64,000 nucleotides of DNA from Prosthecobacter debontii (GCA_945860295.1 CAMAQH010000008.1:1-64000), one strand, 5' to 3'. Positions 17,017-26,752 are shown, numbered from the stretch's first letter. Notes: generated from the sequence alone by a model not told the origin. Numbers and translations: made by a program.

Positions 17017-18282
17017 ATGAAAGCTAGCAACACACGCTTCATCGTCCTCGCTGGCATCTGTGCGGGTGCAGCTTTGGCGTATTTTGTTCGTAATGGCGTG
17101 GGGCCGGCGGAGAGCACGATTCGCGCTGAGCTTGGCATTTCCAAAGAGCAGTCGGGGATGCTCATGAGTTCATTTTTTTGGCCATATGCGCTGTGTCAGA
17201 TCCCGGCGGCGATGCTGGCGCAGCGTATGGGATCGCGATGGGCGTTGTCGTTGTATGGCGTGCTATGGTCGTTGGCGACAGCGGGACTGGCGCTGGGGAA
17301 TCTGGCGGTGATGATCGGATCGCGAGCCTTCATGGGTGTTACGCAGGCGGGGCTGGTCCCGGTGGGCACGACGGTGATGTCGCGCTGGTTTCCAAAAACG
17401 GCGCAGGCCTCAGCCTCGGGGGCGTTCAGCGGATTTATGTCAGTGGGTAGCATTGTCGCGGCTCCGTTGACGGCCTGGCTTGTCGTGAGCATCGGCTGGC
17501 GCTGGATGTTTGTGTGGTATGCGGTGCCAGGGGTGCTGTGGGCGGTGTGGTTCTCTGTTTGGTATCGGAACCGGCCAGCAGAACATCCGGCGGTGAATGA
17601 AGCGGAGCGTGAGGTGATCGGACAGGATGAGAGGAATGGGACGCATGAGCCTGGAGCGGTGCCGTGGCGGTTACTCATCACGAGTCCGGCGATGTGGTGT
17701 CTATGCGCGCAGCAGTTTTGTCGGGCGGCGGGCTACATCTTCTTTGCGAGCTGGTTTGCCACGTATCTGCAAGAAGCACGCGGCGTGACGATCCTCGGCT
17801 CCGGCTGGCTCACGACGCTGCCGCTGCTGGCGGATGTGACGGGCTGCATGTTTGGCGGTGTGCTTTCAGATGCGGTGCTGCGCTGGACGAGTAATCAACG
17901 TCTCGCGCGTCAGGGTCTGAGCGCGATCGCGTTGCTAATGTGCGCGGGCTTGATCTTCAGCGCGTGGTTCGTCGCGCAGCCGGTGATGGCGGTGCTCATC
18001 ATCAGCGCGGGCATGTTCTGCGCGGCGACAGCAAATCCTTGTTTAGGAGCGACAGTGATGAGTCTCGGCGGTCCGCACGTCGCCACCGTGAGCGCGACGG
18101 CCAACATGTGCGGCAATCTCGGTGCAGCCGCTTTTCCCGTCGCCGTGCCGTGGCTACTGGCACACGCCGGAGGTTGGAACGCGGTGCTTGGTGGCTTCGG
18201 CGCGCTTTACATCATCGCGGCAGTCTTCTGGCTCTTGATCCGAGCGAACAGCAGCCTTTTCGATCACTCGCCGAAGGCTTAG
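17017..18282 (+). CDS. MFS transporter, anion:cation symporter (hexuronate/galactonate-type)
   Basis: A 421-residue, about 12-TM permease. The first helix region has Y-F-V-R-N-G-V-G-P-A, and the loop after TM4 has S-R-W-F-P-K-T-A-Q-A-S-A-S-G, resembling the R-W-F-P-x-x-E-R-A motif of ACS-family carriers such as DgoT and ExuT. It follows the dehydratase gene closely and is likely co-transcribed, supporting sugar-acid uptake. Its terminal codons and TAG stop overlap, on the other strand, the fossil C-terminus of a PQQ-propeller gene. Confidence 0.87.
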   Translation: MKASNTRFIVLAGICAGAALAYFVRNGVGPAESTIRAELGISKEQSGMLMSSFFWPYALCQIPAAMLAQRMGSRWALSLYGVLWSLATAGLALGNLAVMIGSRAFMGVTQAGLVPVGTTVMSRWFPKTAQASASGAFSGFMSVGSIVAAPLTAWLVVSIGWRWMFVWYAVPGVLWAVWFSVWYRNRPAEHPAVNEAEREVIGQDERNGTHEPGAVPWRLLITSPAMWCLCAQQFCRAAGYIFFASWFATYLQEARGVTILGSGWLTTLPLLADVTGCMFGGVLSDAVLRWTSNQRLARQGLSAIALLMCAGLIFSAWFVAQPVMAVLIISAGMFCAATANPCLGATVMSLGGPHVATVSATANMCGNLGAAAFPVAVPWLLAHAGGWNAVLGGFGALYIIAAVFWLLIRANSSLFDHSPKA

Positions 18283-18630
18283 AGATATTTATCCGTGCGC
18301 AGATAAATCACGCCATCGACGATGGCGGACGAGGCGAATACGGAGAATTTGAGTTCATTGCGCGCGTGCACGTTGAGCTTGTCGCTCGTGGCATCAAGCA
18401 CGACGACAGCGCCGCGCTGAGAGGATATATAGTTGCGGCCATCAGCGCTAACGGCGGAGGCGTAGTAGTCGCCTGAAGCATCGACGCGCTCGGCTTGGTA
18501 GATGGGGCTGCCGCATTTGACATCGTAGCCACTGGCGAGGCCGCCACTCTTCATCGTTAAGACACGACCGTTCACCACGATGAGCAAGGAGACATACGGC
18601 AGGCGTTTGTTCACTTGCCAGACGACGTAA
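18264..18630 (-). pseudogene. Relic of the C-terminus of a PQQ-like beta-propeller protein
   Basis: About 110 codons on the minus strand read as the last blades of a BamB/PQQ-type propeller: L-P-Y-V-S, N-G-R-V-L-T-M-K-S-G-G, G-D-Y-Y-A-S-A-V, S-S-Q-R-G-A-V-V-V-L-D-A and V-D-G-V-I-Y-L-R-T-D-K-Y-L. The N-terminal several hundred residues are missing. The frame is broken by TAA at 18279-18281; past it the original ending A-F-G-E is still readable before TGA at 18264-18266. The open frame extends further upstream to 18848, but that part is antisense to the peptidase gene and has no propeller pattern. A complete relative is encoded at 22515-23999. Confidence 0.75.
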
Positions 18631-18698
18631 GTGGAGGTGAAAACGAAAAAAACGAGGCTCAGATGCTTCTTGAAGCCAGAACATGACGTTGAGTGCAG

Positions 18699-19913
18699 AT
18701 GATTCAACGGCTGCTTCCTCTTCTTCTCGTCATGACTTTGCACGCCCACGCTGAATGGCGTGTGCTGACCGACTTCGATGGCGGCAATGCCGAGGTCGTT
18801 AAGCTCGACCAAGAGACACGAACCCTGCGCATCATGCCGGAACTGCACGAAGGACGCGGCTGGCCGTGCTGGTGGTTTTTCGAGCTGGAAGGGCTCGCCG
18901 TGGGTGAGGAGTTCACGCTCGAAGTGCAGGCACAGACAAAGCCTTTTCGTGAGAAGACGGTTCTCGCCGCCGCGTGGTGCCAGCCGAAGCAGGCGTGGAT
19001 CAGTGTCGATGGCACGAGATGGAAGCCATCGGCAAAAGGCACGCTCAGTGCGGACAAGGTGATGAGTTACACGATCAAGGCGGAGGCTGCGACGATGTCG
19101 TTTGCCTGGGGACCGCCGTTTGTCCCAGCCGATGCCGAGAAATTACTCACTGACATAGCGGCGAAGCTGCCGCAGTCGAAGCGTTTTGAGCTGGCAAAAA
19201 CGCGCGGTGGCCGCCCGGTGAATGGCATCCGTATTGGCGATGAAAACGCGCCGCATCAGGTGTGGATTGGCTCGCGGCAGCACGCGTGGGAAGCTGGCGG
19301 CAGTCAGGTCGGGCGAGGGTTCATCACTTGGCTTGCCAGCGATGAAGCGAAGGAATTGCGCGCGAAGACCTGCCTGCATTACATACCGATCATGGACGTG
19401 GATAACACCACCATCGGCGCGGGCGGCAAGGAAGCGATCCCGCGCGATCACAACCGCGACTGGGCCAGCAAGCCGGTCTATCCCGAGGTGCCGGCAGCAC
19501 AGAAGATGATCCGCGAAATTCACGCGAAGCATGAGCTGGATGTCTTCATCGACCTGCACAATCCGGGTGCTGACGACCCGATCTTTTTCTTCGGTCCCTT
19601 TGCCTTTGAGCGCATGACCGGCATCCAACAGCGGAACTACCAGCGCTGGATAGAACTCGCCACTGCTAGCATTACCGAGCCCATACCCGTGCAGCCGAAG
19701 TATCGCTTCGCCACCTATGTGACGAGCGAGGAAGAGCGCGGACGAATGAGCAGTGGCTGGGTGCGTGCGAATACAGGCGACTCCACGATCTCTGTGACGC
19801 TCGAAACCGGCTGGAACAGCTCGTTGATGTCTGTGGCGGGTTACGGAAAGGTCGGCGCGGGTTTAGGACGGGCACTTGCTGCATACATCGGCGAAAATCC
19901 GCGCCGCGAATGA
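18699..19913 (+). CDS. Secreted M14-family zinc carboxypeptidase
   Basis: About 404 residues with a signal peptide (about 1-19, ending H-A-H-A). A beta-sandwich-like N-terminal domain (about 20-140) precedes an M14 catalytic domain with the zinc motif R-Q-H-A-W-E-A-G (H-x2-E), then D-V-D-N...R-D-H-N-R-D-W (the Asn-Arg pair), I-D-L-H-N-P-G (third zinc His) and a C-terminal L-E-T-G-W-N. The layout resembles M14 proteins of the cytosolic-carboxypeptidase-like subgroup, here exported. A GTG at 18693 is also in frame; the ATG at 18699 gives a cleaner signal peptide. Confidence 0.85.
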   Translation: MIQRLLPLLLVMTLHAHAEWRVLTDFDGGNAEVVKLDQETRTLRIMPELHEGRGWPCWWFFELEGLAVGEEFTLEVQAQTKPFREKTVLAAAWCQPKQAWISVDGTRWKPSAKGTLSADKVMSYTIKAEAATMSFAWGPPFVPADAEKLLTDIAAKLPQSKRFELAKTRGGRPVNGIRIGDENAPHQVWIGSRQHAWEAGGSQVGRGFITWLASDEAKELRAKTCLHYIPIMDVDNTTIGAGGKEAIPRDHNRDWASKPVYPEVPAAQKMIREIHAKHELDVFIDLHNPGADDPIFFFGPFAFERMTGIQQRNYQRWIELATASITEPIPVQPKYRFATYVTSEEERGRMSSGWVRANTGDSTISVTLETGWNSSLMSVAGYGKVGAGLGRALAAYIGENPRRE

Positions 19914-20055
19914 GCTCCAGAATACCGGTGGAATTCGGTTCTAAACTTCACCGGCAATTTGCGGCTGTGGATTCTCAAACGCCTGCACCACGAAACTGCG
20001 GCCAGTTGGATTCAGCGTGGCAAGTTGAGGGGAAATTTAAGGACTTCATGAGAAG

Positions 20056-22401
20056 CTATTTCACGTGGCCGAGTTCCTGGATATTCACATCTTTGATCAA
20101 ATAGGTGCCAGGATGTTGGAGAAAAATCGTGAAACTGAGGCTCTTCGTTTCAGCAGGCGTAAGGATGAAATGCGGGAAGGTGTGCCACTCTTTGACATGC
20201 TCATGCACGCCGACGCCGCTCCAGTGATTGCGCATGACAGCCTTGCCTTTCGCACCGCGGAAAATGACTCGCGTGCGCGGAGTGATGGGTGGCTCGCCGC
20301 GTGTGGCAGCATCGGCATCGTCCGTGAGGGTGAGCTTGATCGGCACAGGATCATTCCGGTGCGCGAGAGTGATGCGATAACTGGTGCTAGGCTTGACGTC
20401 GATGGAGTAGCTGAGTGATCCCGTGCTGCCCTCTGGCACCTGGATGCGCTGCTCACCATCCTTGACCTCACGGGTAGCGCTGCCTGTCGCGGTCCAGCGC
20501 TCTTTGCCGAAACTTCGCACCACCGATTTACCGGTGAGCAAACTGCGCGCGAGATTCGCAAGCGGCCCGTTTGGGGAGATGGCTTGCGTCTCGGCGGCAT
20601 CGCCAAGATCGAGATTGGCACAAAGGCTGGGCGCATGGCTTTTCAGTCGCTCGCGCACGTCTTGGCGTTCCTCGATCAGAGCTAGCAGTGCTTTTGCATC
20701 CTCGACGCTGCTTGCAGCATCGGACTCTAATCGCGCTGCGACAAACATGCCGCGCACGGTGGTGGTGAGGAGTTCGTGTTGGTCGGCGAGGCGCTGCAAA
20801 CGTGCATGCTCATCGGCACTGAGTTCGCTGACCGCTGCTGCATTGATGAGTTTCGTTGCTTCATCGAGAACGGGTTCATACGCGGATAAAATGTAGGCCG
20901 GTGAACCGAGTCCAGGATGCTTTCTCAGAGCAACGCGAACGGCGGAGATACTCGTGTCCAGAGGTGCGTGCCTTGCATTGATCAAGCATGACTCCAGCAG
21001 ATCGTAATAGGACTGCACATGCGACGCCGCCTTGCCGTAGAGCGCGCGGTAGTAGTCTGCGGCATCCACCTTCGCATCCGCATCCCACATAAGCCGCGCC
21101 ATGAGCCAGTGGCCGGCGCCGAGCTGCTCGTAGCTTTGGCCCATGTAGAGGTAGCCGCCTTCGAGGCCAATCTTTGATTCGGCACGAATTCGCTCGACGA
21201 GATGCTTTGTCATCGGCGCGATGAGATTGAGCGCTGAGTCCGGCGAATAGTAGATGTCATACTTCGCGAGATGCTTCGCCACTGCGCGCCACTGCTGCTC
21301 CATCGCGTGTTCTTCCTTCCAGCCGATGCCTTGATGAAAGGCTGTGTTCGTCGCATGCACGAGATAGAGATTCGGATGGGGCTTCACCTTCACCGGTGGC
21401 TCGCGGTAGAAGCTGTAAACATAAGCACCCAGCAGCTTCGTCGGATGCGCCTTCACCACACGCTCGGCGATGGCATTGTAAAAGGTGATAAGCCGATCCG
21501 TAAGGCTCGTGCCGTGATCCAGCGCCTTGCACTTCACGCAAGTGCAGAAGCCGCTGCCGTCATTCGGTGAGAGCGAGAACATGTCGCGTCCCGGCTGTGC
21601 ATTGAAGAAGTCGATGGCCGTTTTGGCGAAGACCTCGATCACCTGCGCGTTCGTCGTGCAAACCTGACCGCCGTGATGCTCCATGTAGTGCTCCGTCCTG
21701 CGCTTGCCATCGATCTCCGCGAACCAGTCCTGGTGTTCTTTTCCATACTTATCCACCGGCATGATCTGATGCCAAGAGTGGCTGTGCGATACCGTGTGAC
21801 TATGCCCCAGCCGCAAACGTCGAGCGAACATGTCATCCGCACACATGCCCTCTGGCGAGTAGGCAAGACGGCGATACGACCACGCTGGTGCGGTGTTGAT
21901 ATCGAGGTCCGGCACGATCACTCGCTCATTCTTTGGCACGATGGTTCCGAACTTGTCATGCCATAGAAACTGAATGCCCAGGCATCGCTCCAAAAAGTCG
22001 CACACACCACTTAGTGTGCCTGTCTGTGTGGCACTGACACGCTTAGGCTGCAATGAGCCGCGCTGCACGTCCATGCCGACAATGTGGACGTCAGCTCCAA
22101 CGGTTTTCAGGCGATAACCTTCAGGCTTCAGCCCATCCGTAGAGATCGAGCTTTGACTCGGACCGATGAAGATATGTTTCTTCCCTGCTGAGGGTGCGGT
22201 CGCCGTGGGTAGATCCAAGCCGGTCGATTGTTTGATCCAAGTGAGTAGCTCACGGGCAGCCAGAGTGGTGGCGGGATTAGCGTCAGCCGTGCACACAACC
22301 TCGTAGTCACTCATGCCGTGATCGATCAAAACGCGATCATCAGCGAGCGCAAAAGTGACGAAGAGAAAAAGTGAAAGCAGGCGGATCATGAGATGAGACA
22401 C
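20056..22401 (-). CDS. DUF4838 secreted protein, alpha-glucuronidase-like N-terminal domain
   Basis: A 781-residue protein with signal peptide (about 1-20). The N-terminal about 140 residues (A-A-R-E-L-L-T-W-I near 47) resemble the GH67 N-terminal domain, and the central region with S-L-S-P-N-D-G-S-G-F-C-T-C and H-A-T-N is typical of DUF4838. The C-terminal about 130 residues look like a carbohydrate-binding beta sandwich. Catalysis has not been established for DUF4838 as far as I know; a role in polysaccharide breakdown is inferred from the domain company. It ends in TAG and is divergent from the PQQ-propeller gene. Confidence 0.85.
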   Translation of the reverse strand: MSHLMIRLLSLFLFVTFALADDRVLIDHGMSDYEVVCTADANPATTLAARELLTWIKQSTGLDLPTATAPSAGKKHIFIGPSQSSISTDGLKPEGYRLKTVGADVHIVGMDVQRGSLQPKRVSATQTGTLSGVCDFLERCLGIQFLWHDKFGTIVPKNERVIVPDLDINTAPAWSYRRLAYSPEGMCADDMFARRLRLGHSHTVSHSHSWHQIMPVDKYGKEHQDWFAEIDGKRRTEHYMEHHGGQVCTTNAQVIEVFAKTAIDFFNAQPGRDMFSLSPNDGSGFCTCVKCKALDHGTSLTDRLITFYNAIAERVVKAHPTKLLGAYVYSFYREPPVKVKPHPNLYLVHATNTAFHQGIGWKEEHAMEQQWRAVAKHLAKYDIYYSPDSALNLIAPMTKHLVERIRAESKIGLEGGYLYMGQSYEQLGAGHWLMARLMWDADAKVDAADYYRALYGKAASHVQSYYDLLESCLINARHAPLDTSISAVRVALRKHPGLGSPAYILSAYEPVLDEATKLINAAAVSELSADEHARLQRLADQHELLTTTVRGMFVAARLESDAASSVEDAKALLALIEERQDVRERLKSHAPSLCANLDLGDAAETQAISPNGPLANLARSLLTGKSVVRSFGKERWTATGSATREVKDGEQRIQVPEGSTGSLSYSIDVKPSTSYRITLAHRNDPVPIKLTLTDDADAATRGEPPITPRTRVIFRGAKGKAVMRNHWSGVGVHEHVKEWHTFPHFILTPAETKSLSFTIFLQHPGTYLIKDVNIQELGHVK

Positions 22402-22514
22402 TCTGAACGTCTGCCAAGGTCATCAAAAATCATCGCGCGGGTGAGGTTTAGGCGATTCCGCTTTTGTGAAAAGACGGCACTGGCAGCGCAGATGGAGACG
22501 GTCCATGCTGAGAC

Positions 22515-23999
22515 ATGCGCTATTTATTTTTGACCGCCGCTTTCGTTGGAACGTTGCTCTCAGCCCAAGAGCCACAGACCTTTGATCGACTGACTTTTCA
22601 TGCCGCACCTAAGCCGCTCTCGGCGAGCGCTAAAACCAGCGACTGGCCGCGCATACTCGGCCCCCAAGACAACTGTTCCACCAGCGAGTCGCCGCTTCTC
22701 AAAGCTTGGCCTGAGTCCGGCCCGAAACCTGTGTGGGAAGTGGTGATGGGCGAGGGCTACACCTCTCCTGTGATCAGCAGCGACTTCTGCGTCATCTTCC
22801 ATCAGCTGGAGAAGAAGGAAACCGTGGAGTGCCTGCACCGCGAGACGGGCCGCCGCTTCTGGATCAAGGACTACCCAATCGAGTATCAGGACCGATACGG
22901 CTTCGGTGGCGGGCCGCGTGGCAGTCCGGTGATTGCGGGAGATGTCGTCGTGACACTTGGCGTGACTTCGATGCTTCATGCTTTCGATTTGAAGACCGGT
23001 GCCGAGCTGTGGAAACACGATTTGAGGAAGGAATACAATGTGCCGCAGGACTTCTTCGGCGCGGGTTCGTCTCCGCTCATCCTTGATGGCAGGGTCATCG
23101 TCAATGTCGGCGGCAAAGCGAAGTCCTTTGATGGCTTCGAAGACCGCAATGAACGTGCGCGCAAGCTCGCCACGAAAGGCACCAGCGTGGCTGCCTTTGA
23201 TCTAAAAACTGGTGCGATGAAGTGGAAGGTGGAAGACGAATGGGGTGCCAGCTACGCCTCACCCGTCCCTTCAAAGCTGCATGGTCAGACGAAAGTGCTC
23301 ATCTATGCTGGCGGTGAGAGTGATCCCGCCATCGGTGGTCTTCTATGCATCGATCCAGCGACTGGTTCCGTGCATGATCGCTTTGCTTGGCGCGATGAAG
23401 AATACATTCAGTCCACAGGCAGCAGTCCCGTCGTCATTCCCGAGAAGAACCGCGCTTTCATCAGCACCGTCTATCCGAAGAACCGCCCGCATGGCGGTGT
23501 CATGGTCGAGTATGACGCGAGCTTCAAAGCGAAGGAAGTCTGGCACAGCACCAAGATCGCCTGTCACTGGATGACACCGCTTTATCAAGACGGCCATCTC
23601 TACGCCATCGACGGCGAGCGCGAGAACAACTCACGCCTGGTCTGCGTGAATGCCGACACTGGCGCGGAAGTGTGGACGAAAAATCTCGATTGGGAAGACG
23701 CCGCCTTTGCCACATCTCAAGGTCGCAGCAAACCCGTGCGTCTCAGCATCCTGCGAGCCAGCATGCTGCAAGCCGACGGAGCCGTCCTCTGTCTCGGTGA
23801 AATTGGCAGCCTGCACTGGCTCAAGCTCACGCCGCAAGGCTGCGAAGAAATCATCCGCACTCAGCTCTTCTACGCCCTGAATACTTGGAGCCTCCCCGCT
23901 CTCAGTCACGGCCTATTGTATGTGCACCAACAGGCAGCGAGTTTAGATCGGAAGAGTGGCACGCGAGTGATCTGTTACGATCTGCGCGCGGAAAAATAA
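22515..23999 (+). CDS. Secreted PQQ-like beta-propeller protein (BamB-type fold)
   Basis: A 494-residue protein with a signal peptide (about 1-18, L-L-S-A-Q). Blades carry the PQQ repeat pattern: Y-T-S-P-V-I, G-S-P-V-I-A-G-D-V-V-V, H-A-F-D-L-K-T-G-A-E-L-W, A-A-F-D-L-K-T-G-A-M-K-W and A-D-T-G-A-E-V-W. The opening D-W-P-R-I-L-G-P is typical of the large Planctomycetes/Verrucomicrobiota family. No PQQ-ligand cluster can be identified, so a scaffold or binding role is as likely as dehydrogenase activity. Confidence 0.88.
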   Translation: MRYLFLTAAFVGTLLSAQEPQTFDRLTFHAAPKPLSASAKTSDWPRILGPQDNCSTSESPLLKAWPESGPKPVWEVVMGEGYTSPVISSDFCVIFHQLEKKETVECLHRETGRRFWIKDYPIEYQDRYGFGGGPRGSPVIAGDVVVTLGVTSMLHAFDLKTGAELWKHDLRKEYNVPQDFFGAGSSPLILDGRVIVNVGGKAKSFDGFEDRNERARKLATKGTSVAAFDLKTGAMKWKVEDEWGASYASPVPSKLHGQTKVLIYAGGESDPAIGGLLCIDPATGSVHDRFAWRDEEYIQSTGSSPVVIPEKNRAFISTVYPKNRPHGGVMVEYDASFKAKEVWHSTKIACHWMTPLYQDGHLYAIDGERENNSRLVCVNADTGAEVWTKNLDWEDAAFATSQGRSKPVRLSILRASMLQADGAVLCLGEIGSLHWLKLTPQGCEEIIRTQLFYALNTWSLPALSHGLLYVHQQAASLDRKSGTRVICYDLRAEK

Positions 24000-24057
24000 T
24001 GTTAGCGGTCATCTTTTACTGAATAGGCTCCAGCTCTCCGCGCTCAAAACGACCGCC

Positions 24058-24712
24058 ATGGAAACTCCATCCTCTAACGCCCCGGTAAACTGGTCGGGCC
24101 TTTTGACCAAGAAGGTCATTTTCATCATTCTCGGTGTCATCCTCGTTACAAGTGGCATCGCTGCGGCCACGACGGCTTGGTGGGTGAAGCACACGCTGTA
24201 TCCCGCCCCCCCATACAGCCCGTCACTCTGACGGCTTAGGAGCAGGCGGTGCTTGATGACAAGCTGCATCTGATCACGACGCCTGCACCTGCTTCAATGC
24301 CTGTAGATCCTGATGTAGCCAAGCGTACGCTAGTGATCACTGAGCGTGAAGTGAATGCTTATCTGGCAAGCAAAACCTGGGCGAGAGCGTGCAGGTGAAC
24401 TTCGAGGAAGGCGCCGTCTCATCTGTCATCATTCTCACGGCTCCAGAAGACTTCCCGTTTGTCGCCGGTCAAAAGATTCGCATGAGACTGACCTTTGGCA
24501 CCAGCATGAATCCAGGTCAGAAGCTGTCCCTCATCCTCAATGACGTGAGCCTCGGCGGCATCTCACTGCCCAATGCCTGGCTCGCTGATCTGAAAGGTGT
24601 GGACCTGATCGCCAAGAACATCGAGACAGATCCAGGTCTGCAACGCTTCCTTGCCGGCATCCAGCAGTTCGAGGTGCATGAAGGAGCGCTTCGTGTGCTG
24701 CTGAACAAGTAG
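24058..24712 (+). pseudogene. Broken single-pass membrane protein of unknown family
   Basis: Read across three frames this is one protein of about 215 residues. ATG at 24058 begins a 57-residue piece with a clear TM helix (V-I-F-I-I-L-G-V-I-L-V) that ends in TGA (24229-24231) soon after a C-rich tract at 24204-24212. The second frame continues (Q-P-V-T-L-T-A, TAG at 24237-24239, E-Q-A-V-L-D-D-K-L...) until about 24375. The third frame supplies the globular C-terminus (from N-L-G-E-S-V-Q-V-N-F to the stop at 24712). Two frameshifts and one amber codon are needed, so it is a pseudogene unless the assembly is wrong. I do not recognise the family. Confidence 0.75.
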
Positions 24713-24727
24713 TCTGGCGGTTGGAGT

Positions 24728-25582
24728 TCACTCAAAAACCACAGTCTTGTTTTTGAAGACCAGCACTTGGTCCCGCGCGTGCCACCAGAGGGCTTTGGCG
24801 AGGACGCTCTTCTCCAAATCACGGCCGAGTCGGACGAGATCCTGCACGCTGTCTTCGTGACTGACGCGCATGACATCCTGGTGAATGATCGGGCCCTCAT
24901 CGAGATCAGCGGTGACGTAATGACTGGTGGCCCCGATGATCTTCACACCACGCGCATGCGCTTGATGATAAGGTTTCGCACCGACAAAGGCAGGCAGGAA
25001 ACTGTGGTGGATATTCAGGATCTGATTGGGGAACGCAGCGATCATGGCGGGGCTGATGATCTGCATGTAGCGGGCGAGAACGACCGTGTCGATGCGCTCC
25101 TGTTTCAGCAGTTCAATCTGCGCAGCTTCTTGCCCAAGTTTGTTATCCTTCGTGATCGGGAAGTGATGAAACGGAATACCGAAACGCTCAGCGGCGGGAC
25201 GCAGCGTTTCGTGGTTGGCCACGATGAGCGGAATGTCCACCGGCAGGTCACCAGCCTCATGACGGGCGAGGAGGTCATAGAGACAGTGGTTCTCTTTGGT
25301 GACAAAGAGGGCGATACGCTTCCGCTGGCTGGCGAAGTGCAGCCGCATCTGCATTTCATGCCGACGGGCCATGGGCTGGAGACGGTCAGAGATCTCTGAC
25401 TTCTCCAGCGTGAAGTTCTCCAAGTCCCACTCCAGGCGCATGAAGAAGGCGTCTTGATCTGGATCAATGTGCTGCTGGAGGTCGATGATGTTCCCTTTGT
25501 GAGAGGAAATGAAACCCGTGACGTCGTGGACCAGCCCTGGGCGGTCCGGGCAGTGAATGAGGAGTGTAGCGGTGTCGAGCAT
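24728..25582 (-). CDS. purU: Formyltetrahydrofolate deformylase
   Basis: About 284 residues. An N-terminal ACT domain (L-I-H-C-P-D-R-P-G-L-V-H-D-V) is followed by a formyltransferase fold with I-L-N-I-H-H-S-F-L-P-A-F and D-L-D-E-G-P-I-I-H-Q-D, carrying the catalytic His and Asp. Reaction: 10-formyl-THF + water to THF + formate, supplying formate and balancing one-carbon units. The open frame extends upstream to 25816 but overlaps the 3' end of rlmN; the ACT start at 25582 matches family length. It lies 52 bases downstream of rlmN on the same strand. Confidence 0.95.
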   Translation of the reverse strand: MLDTATLLIHCPDRPGLVHDVTGFISSHKGNIIDLQQHIDPDQDAFFMRLEWDLENFTLEKSEISDRLQPMARRHEMQMRLHFASQRKRIALFVTKENHCLYDLLARHEAGDLPVDIPLIVANHETLRPAAERFGIPFHHFPITKDNKLGQEAAQIELLKQERIDTVVLARYMQIISPAMIAAFPNQILNIHHSFLPAFVGAKPYHQAHARGVKIIGATSHYVTADLDEGPIIHQDVMRVSHEDSVQDLVRLGRDLEKSVLAKALWWHARDQVLVFKNKTVVFE

Positions 25583-25634
25583 TCTGGAAGAGGGGGAAGA
25601 ACGGAGACTATGAGACGCGAAGACGCGGAGACAA

Positions 25635-26738
25635 TCAGAGAGTGCTCTTCTCTCCTCGTCTTCTCTTCTCCGCCTTGAGCTGTCCGCAGCCGGCGGCGAC
25701 ATCGATCCCGCGTCTTTGCCTGACCGTGCAGGGAATGCCGACTTCCTGGACAATGCGATGAAACACCTCACCCGCTGTTTCGACACTCTCGCGCCCCTCA
25801 TAGCCCGCCGTTTCATTCAGCGGGATGAGATTCACATGAGCCTTGATTCCGCTCAGCAGCGCGGCGAGACGGCGTGCATGTTCCGGCGTGTCATTGACGC
25901 CAGCGATGAGTGTCCACGCGAAGAATATCTTCCGTTCTGTCTTCTCGCAGTAAGTGCGGCAGGCGGCGATGAGTTCACTCAGCGGCCAGCGCTGATTCGC
26001 GGGAATCAAAGCAGCGCGCTCAGCCTCGGTGCTGCCGTGCAGGCTGACGGCGAGGTTGTAGCGGCTATTCTCTTCCGCCATGCGCAGGATGCCGGGCACG
26101 ACACCCACGGTGCTGATGCTAATCTTGCTGGGGCCAATATTCGCGCCGCGTGTGTCACTGATGATGCCAAGCGCCTTCATGACGTTGTCGTAGTTATGCA
26201 GCGGTTCGCCCATGCCCATGAGCACGAGATTGCGCAGTCGCTCACCACTCTCGCGTAAAATGCGCCGGGCATGATGCACCTGCGCCACGATCTCTCCAGG
26301 ACGCAGATGGCGAACGAAACCCATCTGTCCTGTGGCACAAAACACGCAGCCCATCGCGCAGCCGGCCTGCGTGCTGACGCAGGCGGTGTGGCGACCTGGG
26401 TAGCCCATGACTACCGTTTCGATCTCCTGCCCATCCTGGAGTTTGAGCAGATACTTCCGTGTCAGATCATCACCGCTAAAGATCTCCGAAGCGATGGCTA
26501 GCACGTCTGTGTGATATTCGGTCCCCATCTTTGCATCCAACCACTTCCGCAGCGGCGGCAAGAAGTCAGTGCGCTGATTCAAGTCCGTGTCCGCGCGGAA
26601 GTGCAGCGCATTCCAGAGCGTGGCCGAGTGAGCCGGACGCAGACCATCTCGCACGATCAGCTCGCGCAGTTCATCGAAGGTCAGATCATGGAGGGAGGTG
26701 GGCACCGGGCGGGATTGTGGCGAGTGAAGTCGCCTCAC
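25635..26738 (-). CDS. rlmN: Dual-specificity rRNA/tRNA adenine C2-methyltransferase RlmN
   Basis: A 367-residue radical-SAM enzyme. The C-x3-C-x2-C cluster motif (C-A-M-G-C-V-F-C) lies near residue 126, the G-M-G-E-P motif near 180, and the methyl-carrying Cys in A-A-G-C-G-Q-L near the C-terminus. It methylates A2503 of 23S rRNA and A37 of some tRNAs. The C-terminal tail after the Cys is Lys/Arg-rich and encoded by a purine-skewed stretch. It starts 14 bases after the stop of the HerA-like gene. Confidence 0.95.
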   Translation of the reverse strand: MRRLHSPQSRPVPTSLHDLTFDELRELIVRDGLRPAHSATLWNALHFRADTDLNQRTDFLPPLRKWLDAKMGTEYHTDVLAIASEIFSGDDLTRKYLLKLQDGQEIETVVMGYPGRHTACVSTQAGCAMGCVFCATGQMGFVRHLRPGEIVAQVHHARRILRESGERLRNLVLMGMGEPLHNYDNVMKALGIISDTRGANIGPSKISISTVGVVPGILRMAEENSRYNLAVSLHGSTEAERAALIPANQRWPLSELIAACRTYCEKTERKIFFAWTLIAGVNDTPEHARRLAALLSGIKAHVNLIPLNETAGYEGRESVETAGEVFHRIVQEVGIPCTVRQRRGIDVAAGCGQLKAEKRRRGEKSTL

Positions 26739-26752
26739 TCAACCTTTGTGCA

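Noticed and set aside
24767-25399. 210-codon frame antisense to purU
   Set aside because: purU is complete with catalytic motifs; the antisense frame has none.
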